This document shows, piece by piece, positions 1 through 14,400 of a DNA stretch of 64,000 bases. This DNA is from Aplidium turbinatum (Eukaryota; Chordata; Ascidiacea; Aplousobranchia; Polyclinidae). The position numbers and the translations under genes were made by a program. The stretch spans positions 32,348,477 through 32,412,476 of the forward strand of contig OU964918.1 in assembly GCA_918807975.1 (NCBI GenBank), written 5' to 3'. Position 1 is the first letter of the stretch; each line of letters starts with the position of its first letter. Under the pieces are notes generated by a model. That model saw only the letters and a program-made list of their open reading frames with translations. It was not told the DNA's origin and did no database searches.

Positions 1-856
1 GTCTATCTCATTCTTTTGCTGACATAGGACACCGAAGCATCACTTTCCTACCAAGTTTAAAGTTCTAACTTAGATACCAGTATTGGTAAAATAAAATAAT
101 TCCTGACTGCCCTGGACTAAACGCACTGCAAAATGGAAGCAAATGCAAACTGTAATTTTATGTATATTGCAGATATGTAATTCCTGATAAGGACACACGT
201 ACGTGTCGAAAACGTTAGAGTTTATTTTTAATTAAGTTATATTTGTGTATGTAATACATCATGTTAAGCCTGCTGAAGTTACTTTGTTTTAATATTATAT
301 AATTAATATTTATTATTGATATGCGTGTCACTCAACTCAACTGTCAATCAACATAATAACGAAAATGTTATGGGGTAATTGAGCATTTGAGCAATGACCT
401 GGGGTAAGTTTGAGCAATTCTATGCATTTAAAGCATTTCCCTGTCAGTATGTTTTTACAATTGCAAGTCATGCTTTAAACCAGTGTTTCTCAACAGGGGC
501 GGTACCACCCGCGAAATTTTTTCCCACGAATTTTTCGTATCATTTGCATATTTCTGTAAATGTAGCCATTACTGGTTACCGCGCGGCGAGCGTAACTGTT
601 TTTACCGATTTTCGCCCTCACAGCAGTCGATTTTCGCCCTCCAGGTCCAAATCTAAACATTGAACTTGAAAAAAAGTAGCCTGGAGACACACCTAGTCTA
701 GTTTTAAAAAGTTGAGAAAAGAAATTGATTCTGGTCACTAGTCTAAACTCTAAAAGTAGGATTTTCCGAATTGATTAAGAATTAACCCTAACCTAACCTT
801 ACTTTTTTTTCAAAGCTTTTGTGCACCGCAGAAATTAATGTAAAGAAAAAAAATTG

Positions 857-932
857 ACTTCAATGGGCGTCGAACCGATGTCCTCACGAATGTAAGGCAA
901 AAGACGAAACCACTGAACCAAACACGCCAACA
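857..932 (-). repeat. tRNA-derived (SINE-like) segment inside the hAT
   Basis: Read on the minus strand it has an A-box-like TGGTTCAGTGG and, about 40 bases on, a B-box-like GGTTCGACGCC. The would-be acceptor arms do not pair, so it is a tRNA-derived relic and not a working tRNA gene. Confidence 0.5.
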
Positions 933-1149
933 AAAATATCTGCATTCACAAGGTATAAATACAAACTCTATGCAAATGATACAAAAAGTTTGTGGGAAAA
1001 AAATTTCGCGTACAGCCCTTGGGGGGCGTTTTGATTTTGCAGAGGTGGGGGCAGTATCGGTATAATTAAATCGGCTTACAGGGGGCGATTTGATTATTAG
1101 GGGCATTCTGGTTTAACCCATCTACCGCCCAGCGCAACGATTTCGTCGG

Positions 1150-1415
1150 TTATAGGAAAATTGTTCGTAAGCAATTGTTCGTAAAGCAATTCTTCGTGAA
1201 CAGTTTTTCGAAAAACAATTGTTCGTAAAGTGTTGTTCGTAAAGTGTTGTTCGTAAAGTGAAATCCGTAAAACAATTTTTCGTAAAGCATTTCTTCGTAT
1301 ATATACATCAAATTTCAACTGCATGCACGAAAAAATGCTTTAGGAAGAGTTGTTTTACGAAGAATTAAGTTTACGAACAATTGCTTTACAAACAATTGCT
1401 TACGAACAATTTGTC
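1150..1415. repeat. Imperfect inverted repeat of short GTTCGTAAAGC-type units
   Basis: The left half (about 1150-1290) repeats TTCGTAAAG-like units; the right half (about 1325-1415) repeats the complement (CTTTACGAA-like). As single strand it would fold into a long imperfect hairpin with a loop near 1300-1325. Confidence 0.7.
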
Positions 1416-2345
1416 GGACACCGATTTCGTCACATCAACTTTTGGATAATCTACTCTACATGCTTGCACGATAGCCAAACAATTTCTCTTACACCATCGT
1501 CGTATTTGATTGACCAAGCGTTTTGTTTACGAACGCTATCTATTTAAAAATTGAATTCAGTATTTTTAAGTATACAAAATCTGGTATATCATAAAATCTG
1601 GTAAGTTCCATTATGACGTAAACAGCACAGAAAATTAATAATTGTATAATCGTTTTTGTTGGGGGGCGGTAAAAGTTCGCCAGTTTATAAAGGGGGCATT
1701 GCGCTAGAAAAGGTTGAAAAACACTGCTTTAAACCATAACATTGTTTTTTTTTATCCAATGAAGGTAAAAATAGAAATTCAACAGTTCAAACATTAAGCT
1801 AAGGTTTTCTTAAGATAAGGTGAGCAGCTGCTCCAAGATAGCCTGCTTTAACTAACATTGCACTCTTTACCCCTCCTGATTTTTGAGACAAATTAGAAAT
1901 ATTTAAAAAACTACAAGTCTAACTAATCTAAACTTTCCATAGAATATCCTTATTTTATAGTTACTAAAATAAAAAAACAGATTTGCTTTACATGGTGTAA
2001 CAATAAAATTATTCAGTTTTTTGCAACAAAAAAAGTTAGAATTTTCAATTGCCTGCCATTGTAAAATATGATTCTCACGGCATATAACAAATACACTGAA
2101 TGCAGTAGCATGATGGGTGATATATTCAGGACAAAGAAAAAATACATTCCGCCGACTTTTACGTCACTGTTTCATGAAATTACAACAGTAGTTTTCAACT
2201 TAAATATTACAGTAGGCCTACATCCAATTGTACTTAGTTGTTTATCAGCAACCGATTTGAATGAAATCGGAACAGCAAATCGTTGTGGAATCAAGAGTGG
2301 TGCAGTACAAAATTATTATTTTTCGGCGCTACAAATCGCTGTCAC

Positions 2346-2455
2346 CTTCTAAGAAAGCCATGGAGTAGCTCCTGGAACTTCTTGTCATCATACGAAAAGC
2401 GCCTTCCCATTGCAACAGAGCATATGATGTTTGACACTGCATTGTGGAGAACAAC
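2346..2455 (-). CDS. P450 exon 4 (helices D/E)
   Basis: 110 nt after a TTTCAG acceptor, reading [20 protein letters not shown] and on to [10 protein letters not shown]. The N-x-I-CS-x-x-x-G-RF-YDD pattern is typical of CYP2-family helix E. The donor is GTGACA, weaker than the GTGAGx donors of the other exons. No later P450 exon was found in the first 2.3 kb. Confidence 0.9.
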
Positions 2456-5400
2456 CTGAAACACAACTAAAAACTAAATCTCACAATTAGAAAGAGTAAA
2501 GTTTATGAAAACGAAATAATGAGCAAGCTAAATAAACGTATGTAATCAATCCATGAAAATGAGCATCTAGTCCACATCCACGTTAGCCCAATCAATGACT
2601 TGGAAATTATAAAGTATATGTATACTATACTGTATATAATTGTGATCATTATCGTAAAATAGGCAAGTAACTATGTGGTCATTCGAAATATTCATTCAGA
2701 ATAAACGTATTCACAAAATACGCAAGAAATCTCTCAAATATATATGTGTACTTATATAGGCTCTACAGCTACATTAAGTACACAAAATCTGTCTTAGCTG
2801 TTGGCGATTGGGCCTACTTGTAGGTCGTCGTCGTCATGCCTGGGGCCAAAAGTCTACCCTTTTACTACCCCAGATTCACGATATTCCTGGACTACACTGG
2901 AAGGCTACTAAAGAGCAGCCAGTCCTTGGTTTCATCAGTCACCCAGAATGAGCAGACCTTCCACTCCGTTAGGTGGCTTGAAGATAGTACAGTCGTTGAT
3001 GATGTGGTATGCAGTCTGTTCCTCGGCACCACATTTACATGAGGAGAAAAAGGCCACTATCGTTATCGTCAGTAGGTTAGGTAGGCCAAGTAGGCTATAT
3101 TACTCAATGAGTAGTACTCATACGCTGATGGAGTATACCGGAGTTCCAGCAACTAATTTGCAACTCGTTAAAACATGAGTAGAAATAGCTACTACCTGAC
3201 GCAAAAATGGTGAAGCGACCAAAATGAATACGGCGATGTGGCATAGCCTACAATAAAATGTTGAGCTTTATTTGTTGATGACTCACCGATATATCAAACG
3301 GTTTGCCATTTTCTGAACTAATGGCTTCATTGAGATATGAAGCCTCTTCATTTATTCTGCTTTCCAAGCTTTGTTTGCCAACACCGAATCTAAAGTAATG
3401 CAAAGGTAAAAGGTGTATAAGGCAAATAAACGACAGTAAACAAGTTTATGCAATGGAGTGCGTTTCGCTTTTAACAGCATGATCGTTGCTTACTTCACAA
3501 ATTTGCAGCAGATACAGACAACATAAACTTCAAGGCTAAAACAGGTCGATTGTTTGTACATTTGTAAAGTAAACAACGTTATGTTGGTAAATGGTAAACC
3601 AGCATGAGGTCCATGACATTCGCAGTCAGGAGAAATCGTTTATTTTTTAGAAATAGTGCACTTTATTGGGAGGATAATGGTTGCGACAAAACTGTATATT
3701 TTATTAATAAACAGGTACTGAGGCAGCAAAATCCATCAATTTTACATAGATTCAACGTCTGCAGACGTTGAGTCCAGTGGATTTTGCTGTCTGGGTAGCG
3801 ATCCCATGTGACAGGTAGGTCTAATAACAGCGCAACAACATGAAATGTTCTTGCAAATGTCTCAGTGTCAAGCAATTGTAAAGTGAAGAAACAAATTTAT
3901 TGGAACATTTAACTTGTGACAATAGACAAGCACAGACAACTCGAAGCAAGACGCCAAAATAGCCATACAACAAAATGAACCAATGCTTAAATAGTCATGC
4001 GACGAAGTAAGCCAACATCTAATCCATCCAGTGGCAGGATGAGAATGCCTAGCCTAACTGGCAAATGCGCAAATGGCTGAGCCAAAATGTGGTAAACTCC
4101 CATCTGTTGTTGTAAAACTTTTGATTTAAAAAACATGACCTGTAGAAGATTTTGTTAGTTAGGAAAAGCAGTGCAGTGGGCAGGACTACAGTCCCACACT
4201 CACGGAAGACTTCTTGATCATATGAGTATTAGGCTAAACAAGATGTGGCTTCAAACAATTGGAAGTAAACGAGATGCAAGTCCACACAAATTATCGAGTT
4301 ACTTAATCATTTTTTAGTTTTAATCAAAATTATATTGCATTTACTTTTTAAAACTTTAACATAATTTCACAAAAAGCTCACCCACGGAGTGTAGTAATTC
4401 CAAACTTTCTCTGTGTTTTCCATGCATCATTATAATCTCTCATTATAATTCCAAAACCGTTTGTTGTTTGATGAAAGAATGGCACTACTGGTCTGCCTGA
4501 AAACTTTGTGTGTTGCTTTACAAATGCCTAAAATAGAAAAAATATGAGATCTATAATTTTAAAACCCAGCTTGTTTATGAGTTTAAATTACTCGGAATGG
4601 CCCGTTTCGGCGAGTCCGATTCGGCGATTTTTTGAAATTTTTGAAAGGAAATTATTGGGTACCGTAGCCTAATTATTATTGCCGTTTTTACATCGTTTTA
4701 ACATCGCTAAACGTGGAATTCGTGCAGAAAAAAATAAAATGTTTGAACTATTAAATCAAAATTCGTCATGTTTATGACTATAAGTTAGTACTTTTGAATA
4801 GTTAAAATAATTAGTTTGGATCAACAAATGTGTGGCCTACAGCTTGGATTGAAAGGAAATTATCGGGTACCGTAGCCTAGTTATCCCAACCAGCAGAAAT
4901 TGCCGTTTTTACATCGTTTTAAGGTCGCTAAACGTTGAAATCGTGTAGAAAAGGGAACTTTTGCTGACTAGGATACGTTGAAACTGAAAAACATTCACAG
5001 AAGCCCTTCGATTTGTTCCAAAAACCCAGTTAGCCTAACAGTTCATTATTACATTGATTCAACGTCTGAAAACATTGAATCACCCAGTTGGCCTATCGCT
5101 TTTCTTTACACTGATTTCCTGTCTAAATAGGTTGATTAGATATGGTTGATTAGAATGGGAATAGATATGTCCAAAGCCTTTGACACCATCAAACGCAAAA
5201 AAATCCTTCAAATTTTAGATCAAGCTGGATGTAATGAAGATGAACTGCGACTAACCAGTACCCTGTTGGCTGGCACGAAACTTTATGTGCGTATTAACAA
5301 TGAAATGTCCGCAAACTTTGAGACAACCATCGGTTCCCCTCAAGGAGACAGCCTCTCCCCAATACTCTTCACTTGCTACCTGTCTGCAGCATTGAGCTCA

Positions 5401-8400
5401 GTGCGAGAACAGTCCTCCAGACCAAACCCCCCTATATCTGACACATGCATGCCTTTGGAAATGGAGTATGCAGACGATGTTGAGTTTCTGGATGAGGAAA
5501 GACAGCCACTTGACAATTGACATGCTACAACCTATTGCTACAAAGAACCTGAAAAACCACAATCTTTTCATGAATGAGACTAAAACTGAATTCACTCACA
5601 TTTTTCTTGCAGACAAAAAAGAAACTGATGCTGATAGCCTACCGATTCAAGGAAACGAAAAATGGCGTACACACAAACTTTTAGAATCATCATTGTGCAG
5701 CACTGTCGATGTCAAATCTTGCTGCAATTTAGGCAATGTCGCTTTCAGATCATACTGGAAACTATGGAGAAAGAGATCGAGAATCCCATTGCAGTTGCGA
5801 CTAAGATTGTACAGCGCGTGCTGCATCCCAATTATGATCTACAACTGCAATAGCTGGTCTGTTACCAAAGCAAGTCTTGAAAGATTGGATGCCTGTCATC
5901 GAAGATATTTACTTGTCATAACTGGTCATACTTGGCCAAACAGTCTTATCTCGAACAAAACCTCTACAAAATATGCAACAGTGAACCATTATCTTGCAAG
6001 ATCTCCACCATGAGATGGAACATGTTTGGACATCTTCTGAGACACCAGGACTCACCTCCCCAGAAAGCCCTTGAATTTGCGATAATTGGCAGCAAAAAGT
6101 ACCAAGGCCGAACCGGACGTCACCGTAACAACTTATTACAACTGCTGAGATCTGACATCAGAAAAGCTGGCCTGGGATCCCTACTCAGCAAATCACATCT
6201 CCATTCTCCATCGATTGCAAAACATCGCAAAGGACAAAACAGAATGGAGATCCTATCAACCTTGTTGAAAGACTGATCGAAGCCAGCGGCTGTCAAACGA
6301 TTTGACTACACTGGCGGCGAAGACAGTTACAATATAATAGGTTGATTCTATGTAAAAAAGAAATTCAAAAAGTGACAAGTTTCCCGAAGTTTTTACTTTG
6401 AGAGTCTCTCATTCAAAAACTTGGTTGTGATGTCATAAAAGAGTCAGAAAAATAAACATTGCAGGAAACCGGCTCAGTGTGACCATGCGGATTCAAAAAA
6501 AAGTAAATAACAATAGAGATACCGTATTTAATTAAATGTAATAAAATACAGACGTACTACTTCTGTTCAAATAAACTTTGTTCAATCAATTTCACTTTAC
6601 AAAAGTTACAAGTGAAATAATTTTATGGCGATTTAAATACAATTATACTGTATTTTCACCAAAAAGGTAGTCATAAAAAAAAAATTGTAGTCAAAAGCAA
6701 ATTAAGGAGAAAGATTAATTATAGTTGTAACAATTTGTATAAAACATTAAAGCTACAGAAGTTTAATTTTTCGGAAGAAGTTTCACAGAAGTTTCATTAA
6801 ACTACAGAAGTTTAATGTTTAATTTTTCGTTCGTTTTGGTCGACTAGTGCTGAAATCTATTTATATTGTAGGCTAATTTTGTTTCGAATAATTTTTGTTT
6901 CGGTCCAGTTGTGCTGAAGAGTTCCAATGAACGAAAACATGTTCCACAACATAAATTAAATTATATTTATTGAAATACTATTGTGACTGTTAGCCTGGTC
7001 AAATGTTTTAAGGTTCAGACTTTTAGGGAAAAAAAGCTATTGATTTGTTTTCTTAGTGATTATATACTTTCTGTATTAGGTTGATCACCCATTTGAGGAA
7101 GTGTCATAGTACCAGATCGCCTTTTCTGGTTAGTTTTTCCCACTTTTGAGCTACAGAAGTAAAGTAGTTTTGATAATACGATTTTTAGTACAAAAAATAA
7201 AAAGGTCTGGCAGCACTACTTCTAAAAATATAGTTAGGCTAGGTAATTTGATGACAAAAATAACTAATATATTCTAAGTTTGCCTACAGACGGTGACGTA
7301 GGATTCAAAGAACCCAATTAGCCTAACAATTCGTATTTACATTGATTCAATGTATGAATATTGAATAATATTCAATCGCTGGATTTGCAGAAGGCGTCGT
7401 TTGATTTTTAAAAAAATTGCCGAATAGGGAACTCGCCGAAGAGTAGCAGACCCAAAATTACTAACAAGAAAATTGTCATTGAAGAAAAGTTGTCCACTTG
7501 TCTATAACATCACACCCCTCAGGTCGGTGGCCATGGCCGCTAAGAAGTCGTTAAATGGCCTCCGAAACTACCACTCCAGTCGGCCATGATTGGTCGCCAG
7601 CTGCCGCAAGCCAACATTTCCCCACTCCATTACTACTTGCTCTTTTTTCACTCACGTTTGTGCATGAAATTTTTATCCTGATGTGAGCAAAGAGTTCTTG
7701 CCGAAAATGTTTGAATTTATTATTTTGTTGTTAGTCTGTCAATGTATTGTATTTGTTTTGAATATAGCAATTCAATCCTATTAAGTTATTGCCAGTAATT
7801 TGTTTATGGTATTGTAAAATAACTTCTTTTCCAATGCTATGCTTATAATTCCATATTAAAATTTGCTTGACAGAAAGTAATATATCTTGCAAATCGGCAA
7901 AAATTTTACATGGACCATCAGTCCATCACCAGTCCACGGTTGGAATCCACTGCTTTAGACAGATTGATGTAGAGGCAAGATGTAAAGACGATTGCAGCAC
8001 GTGGCTAGGTGAATCCGGCCACCCTCAGCAATGGGGACATCGCTTGATTAAAACTGGACCACTACTACTACCCGGTCCTGAGGTTAGAACGAGACGATTG
8101 TCAACACAAATACTTCCGGACGTTGCAAAACAAATGTTTTTTAGTACATCAGCAGAATTTAGTAAATACTATCAAAAGCATGAGTTTAGGCTCAGATATA
8201 TAGACACCATCTAAGTAGACACCCATAATGAGATATTTAGATTGCAACCTCACTGTAGTGCCAGGTGATTTAGACGCTATTTCGAATAGGTGAATTTTAC
8301 TGGGTGTTTAGTATTTACAGGGTCCTGCAGCTAAATTGGGACTTTTACAAGTATGTATTTCGTAATTTTCCGATTTCAAGGATGAATTTATCATTTTAAC

Positions 8401-11400
8401 TTTATTAATATAATCCTTATGCCAGTCTATTTAAAACAATTATTATTCAATATCATGGCATTTTGCTTCGAAAATTTTGGATATTCCTTAGTGAAACCGT
8501 GAACAACGTCTCTTCACTTCATCAGTGCCGATAGTTCAGAATGCTCTTCAAATGGCTGTATTAAGAGAGTTGAGGTTAGGGTGTGGAATTTAGTTAAACT
8601 GTCCTTAGTGTCATTCAATCACGCTGAATAGCCAATAGTCGCAAACGTTTAGATCTAGAAAGCTACTAGACCAAATGCTTTTTGAGACAAACACGGGAAG
8701 ATTTTCCTTCAGATAAATCTGGACTTTTTTGCTCCGAGCGCTGGCGCAGAGTCTTGAACATGCATTACGTTGGTAGCATCGTAGTTTCTACAAATCCAGT
8801 AAAGCAAAATATTATTCAGAATCTTCAGATACTAGGTTACGTTGATTGTAAGTCCAGTTTTGATGAAATGAGGAGCTTGGCTTTGCATCAGATGAGGAAC
8901 TTCTGAAGGGTCACAGGCAATAGCTCATGTGTTCTGACGATTTGCAACCTCGTCCACAATGAACTTTTTCTAATCGACAAAATGCGAACATGTCCTCTTT
9001 TGTTCTTGAGATGATTGAGGCTTTTAGACATCTTTCAACCCTGATTGATGGTGAGCGGGCAGAAGGAGGTTGCGACGTGTTTTTACACAAGACTTTATCT
9101 CAAGGTCTTCACTCTTCATTGACTGCTCTACCGATGGTTCTGTGACTGACGTGGCATCTTTTGGCCAGTTTTGTTATCGACTGTGTTGGGTCTGCCTTTA
9201 TCAACCTTTTCAGCCCGCCAGAAGTTTATATTTTGCTTGCGATCGTTTTGAGGGCTGTGGAGGTTTCTTTCAACTTTTCCTTTGACATCAAACTTGGCCA
9301 CAACTCGATAAACTGTCGTCTTTGAGTAGCCAGTGCTTTTCATATTATCTAAAGGAATGTTTCCAGCACATCTCAATTCGCATATGGTTATTGGTTATCC
9401 ATCTCGTTGATTCTGCCATGTTTAAAGAAGTTTATCTAAATATTACTGTACTATCTTCTAGAATACCTTCATAAGATTATCTGCAGAAAGTTTCAACCTG
9501 ATTAGAAAAATAAAATAGTGCAAACACGAAAAAGTCCCAATTTAGCTCTGTACAATGTACATATTATAGATTGAGTTTCACATTGAGCAGCATGATCGTT
9601 GTTTACTGCACAAGTGCAGATCCAAACGACCTGTTTTAGCCTGATGCTGCGATTTCTCTGTGATAGTACCAGTTTGTCACTAGCTTCAGTAACACAGTTT
9701 CCTGGTCGTCGTCTTGTAAGCCTTTGGGGCCGAGGGTCTATCCTTTTACCACCCAGATTTACGATGTTGCTGGACTACCGGACTGAACTGGAAGGCTACG
9801 AGAGAGCAGCCAGTCTTTGGTTTCATCATCCATGACACGCAGACCTTCCACTACAGTCATTGATGATGTGGTCTGTTCCTTAGCACCACATTCACAGGAG
9901 AGGGAAGAGGCCATTCCCCATCATGGGACTGTGACTGTGTTCCGAGTGATACCAATAATATAATCGATGTGGATGGCAGTATAAATTTAGAAAATGTACT
10001 GTATTTGGATCGCATAAAAAAGGACATTTAATCATTGCAACTTGAGGGACACTTCATTCAATTTTATCACTCTCAAGTTGTTATTGCATTTAAAAGATTT
10101 GTACAAACTTTTTATAAAATATATGGTTAACAGAGCTCTACAGAATTTATGGTGTACGCTTTTTATCTTCTGATGTATATAACTAAAACAGATCAAAAGA
10201 AATTCTGACAATACTACAACATCAAATTAATATAGATATCACAGTACACCTCTAACCAACATTTAAAAAATCCAAAGCCAAATTAATCACTACTCAATTA
10301 ATAACATCAAACAAAAAAACGTTCTTATTTATCGTAACCATTATTTTATTTCAATGTATTAAAATATAGTTATTGAACAAGCTCACAAACTTTCATGCAT
10401 TTTCATTTTTAGTAGAGGTAGGGGATAAAGTGTGACCATCTCACATTTTCCTCTGTCCACATTTTTTTAAAAGTATATATTTATGGTATAACTATTAAGA
10501 ATATGCAAAAATATTTAAAAAATATTTATTTTTCATCAGTAGACACAGTTTTTGAAATTTTGACCATATCTGTGAGAAAAAACATAAATTTTCGGTTTTC
10601 GGTGTGTTTTGATGAATTCATAATGAAGAGTAGATTAGAGTGTAGGACTGTAGGTCCTTTACATGGCTACATGGCATGTATGCTACGTTCCACTTGACCC
10701 ACTTTATTCTTCCGCACATCGTCAATTTTATTTTGACCTTAGTTGACCCCAAGAGCAGAGGCGTGACCTTTCGTTTCATGACCTTTAAAATAGTGAAAAT
10801 TCCTACATTTATGAGCAAACTAGTTATATAAAGTTGAGTTACCCTAGTTAACGAAGCAATCATATTTACTTATTACAGAATGACTGAAAAGCTGAACCTA
10901 GTGTTTGTGCTAGGTGATAACTTGCCATTTCTATGGGAAACCGTTATTGCAATATTATCTTATGCACCTGGTGGATCACCAAAAAAAGATAAAGAAACGA
11001 AGGTTTGAAGAAAAGCAATCAATGCATAATATGTCTTATCACTAAAGTTGATTTGGGTGAAAGCATTTGGATCACAACATGTTACAGAACACAAAACTAT
11101 AGCAAACAAAATCAGACAAGGGTTGCAAATTGCAATCTTACTTCAATGAAGTGCAGATGAAGGGTCGATCAACAAAGACCAAAAGAGAAAGATTGCGACA
11201 ATGGAGGAGCAATAGCTACAATTTGTTGGACATTCTACGATACAGTTCAGATCCACACACATTTGACGACATGGCAAAAACCTTTTAATTTGGACAAAAA
11301 GCAAACATGCTTGGCTACATAAGTGAGCAAATCGATACAGAACATGTGCAAAGTGAACAATGCCAAGCTGAAGAATTGCAAGTACAACAGAAACAATCAC

Positions 11401-14400
11401 ATGAAGACATTCAGTATATTGATTATTGAAGGCGGAGAGGAGACAGAGTCTTTTTTAGGAACAGAAACAAAAGTGAAAAATTTTCAAAATTTGGACCGTT
11501 TAGGATTGGTACGAGTTACAAAACTGACAATGGAAAGTTCCACCCAGACTGGAATGCCTCCAACAGACAGACCATCAATTCAAAAGGTACGGAAATGCGC
11601 AGAAGAAGTCAAGGCCACGTGTGCCAATGTTTCAAGTACATGCGGTATATCTGCTGGAAAACCCAGAATGGCTGTAAAAGCAGTGTGTAAACTTATGTAT
11701 ACTCATAATTACTACCTCAGTTCTAACGAACATCAAGTCAACGAACCGAAAGGTGATGCTGCTCCAGTGGTGCCAAATAAACAACCAAGATTGAAGATGA
11801 ATTCGGTTAATGTTTCGAATCCTAGTTTGCCTGTCACATCAAAAGATTATGGAAAATATGAATTTATACTACCATCTATAAGAACAGTTGTCGATTATGA
11901 ACACACTCAAGCTGCACAGGTAGAAAGAAATGCTGGGTTGGCATTGCTGCAGAAACCTCTGCAAGTGAAGGTCACTTTGCATTTCGGCACAACATCTCGT
12001 AATAACATTGATGGAGTAGCCAAGCTTGATATTGATTTTCTCAGATGCCACATGTTTCCGACTGCGTCCAATTTTTTTGCATATAAAGACAGGAAGAATA
12101 TTACGAAGTTAATAGTTGAAACCTACGAGAGATTGGCTACAGCAGCTTCTAACTACATCTTCTATTGTCACAGCCAAGTAATTATGGGACAAAACAGATA
12201 GTTTAATGACTGCTGCTGCAAGCAAGAACTTGCAGGTAGAAGAGCATGTTGCAATTGCACTGTCATCTGATCGTCAACCATATCATTTGCTTTGCAAAAG
12301 CAATACTGTTGAGAAGCTCGATGGGTCAAATGTTAAAGTTCTTGCTGATCTGGTAAAGAGAATAGAAATGAGGGGAAAGTTTGAAGACCTGAACAAAGCT
12401 CTACGCCTTTTTTTAGAGGGAAAAAAGCTATTGTTGTGTCTGGTATAATTGCGATATTAAAGTTGGTTACGGTACCCATGATAAATCGGGTAATTCAACT
12501 TCCCTTGCTGATGAATTTAATCTTATTGTGGAAAGAGAACACCAAATCAAGCACATGTCAATATACCACAAACAGCGTTGGTTATTCAGCAGCCTCAATT
12601 CTTCATGCATTACCATTGCTTTAGATGCTATTGGACGAAACATCCAGGACAAATTTGTTGGTTCAGGTAAGTAAACCCTATTTAAACTGTGAATTTTTTA
12701 TCACAGGATTGAAGGTCTTATCTGTTTTTACGCACAAGATTACTCTGCCTCTCTTGAACTGTTTGGAAGTTTCAAACCAGCTTTAACTTTTGAACATGTT
12801 CCCACAACTATTTGAAGATCTTAAGATTGGCAAAATGGATACTTTGGGTGATTTTGTTGTGCACTATAGACAATTAGACATGTACCAATATATACACCAA
12901 ATGGGTCATTCCAGCTCAACTCAACCAACATTGCACCAAACATACCTCTATGGGAGCAATGAAAAATCCCTAAGTTTCAGATGAAAATTCCAAGCAGCTT
13001 AGATTTTATGGCCGTTTAAACTTTAAGGGCCTCATCCCTTTTTTGTAACAGTGGACCGCCGCGTTCATTTTCAATGGTTTTTGAAGGCACATATCTTCAT
13101 TTCTATGCATGCAATATGCCTGAAAATTGGTATTGTGGGTATTTCTGGGCTGCTCTTTCAGAATCAGCTGTCATAATTGGACTAGGATGTGTTGATAAAA
13201 AGTTACAGGCATCCCGGTTTTTGTTGGTAAAAATGTAAATTTTTCACATTTTGACCATCCGGTTTTTGTTGGTCAAAATGTAAATTTTTCACATTTTGAC
13301 GATCAGCTGTGAGCCCCCCCTGTGAGCCACATCACCAAATTTGTGTAATTTAGGCAATTAAACATTGTGTAAAAGCAATTGAAGCAAATTGTCTTGATAA
13401 AAACTGGAAATAATGGTTTTAGAGACCACTAAAAATGGTCTGCACTTAAAAAAATACCCCTCGGGCCCCCTTTTCCGGGGGGGTAGATAACCATGTAGAA
13501 AATTGTAGATGGTACCTCAAAGTGATGAAACTTTCACCACTAAAAGATACATGTCTTGGCTATGCCTGATATAAATTAGAACATCTCAACTCAACTCCTT
13601 CTTACATTACTCAGCTATTGAAAAGAAGCAGTTTTCCTGTACTCGGCCTGTACATTTTTAGGGTCATTCCATATCAAAACAGCCAATATGAAGATATCTT
13701 GTATACATATGGTGCGTCGCAGATTTTGCTGAAAAGTTGTCATACTATGCCTTAGGCTACCAAACGAAAGAATCACAAGTTTTAGATCAATATCTCAAAC
13801 GGTTTTCCTATGGTGGCCATTTGAATTTCGGGCGCTATCCTCATTTTTGACTTGGGGAGGGATAGCGAATAGCAATTTCAGCTATTTTCAGAGCCCCATA
13901 ACTTTTATTGTAATTGTAGTAGATAACTAAAAATTGCTGTGCTAGTTCATTATAAACTATACTACACAATTCAATAGTAAAAAACAACATCTCTTGATGC
14001 ATAAGTGTCAGGTGGGTCATCAAAATCCTGCTTTTTACAGCAGAATCCTGCTTTTTACAGCAATTATTCTCTTGGACTTTTCAGACAACTATAGTTTTAT
14101 TGTCAAGATGCTGTGCAAGGTCATCATTTGGATAACAGCCAAGCAACCCTTCAATCCTTCATCCATATGGTCACCAGAAATGAAGATATGTGCCTTCAAA
14201 AACCATTGAAAAAGAACACGGCGGTCCACTGCTACGAAAAAGGGATGAGGCCCTTAAAGTTTAAACGGCCATAAAATCTAAGCTGCTTGAAATTTTCATC
14301 TGAAACTTGGGGATTTTTCATTGCTCCCATAAAGGTACATTTGGTGCAATTTTGAGCAAAATCTGAGAGGGTACCCATGGAAGCACAGGTTGAGTTGGGC

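Larger units (their letters stand above)
481..1726. mobile_element. Non-autonomous hAT element with perfect 8-bp TSD
   Basis: The ends read CAGTGTTTCTCAAC (481) and GTTGAAAAACACTG (1726), imperfect inverted repeats of hAT type. The 8-bp CTTTAAAC is duplicated at 473-480 and 1727-1734. No transposase is seen. The 1,246-bp body holds a tRNA-like segment (about 857-932, minus) and a large imperfect fold-back (about 1150-1415). Confidence 0.9.

Noticed and set aside
857-932. tRNA gene
   Set aside because: A and B boxes are recognisable but stems do not pair. The same holds for 29748, 35283, 37989 and 43340; all are SINE heads or relics.
1-2345. Search for P450 exon 5 and later exons
   Set aside because: No I-helix, ExxR or Cys-heme loop wording on the minus strand; the gene evidently continues beyond the left edge.
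3470-9640. Shared phrase GCATGATCGTTG.TTACT.CACAA at about 3477 and 9590
   Set aside because: A short dispersed similarity of about 60 bp, probably a fragment of a repeat whose limits I cannot see; not strong enough to annotate.
10503-10863. Short frames on both strands
   Set aside because: No motif, no splice-site support, composition like the surrounding AT-rich DNA.
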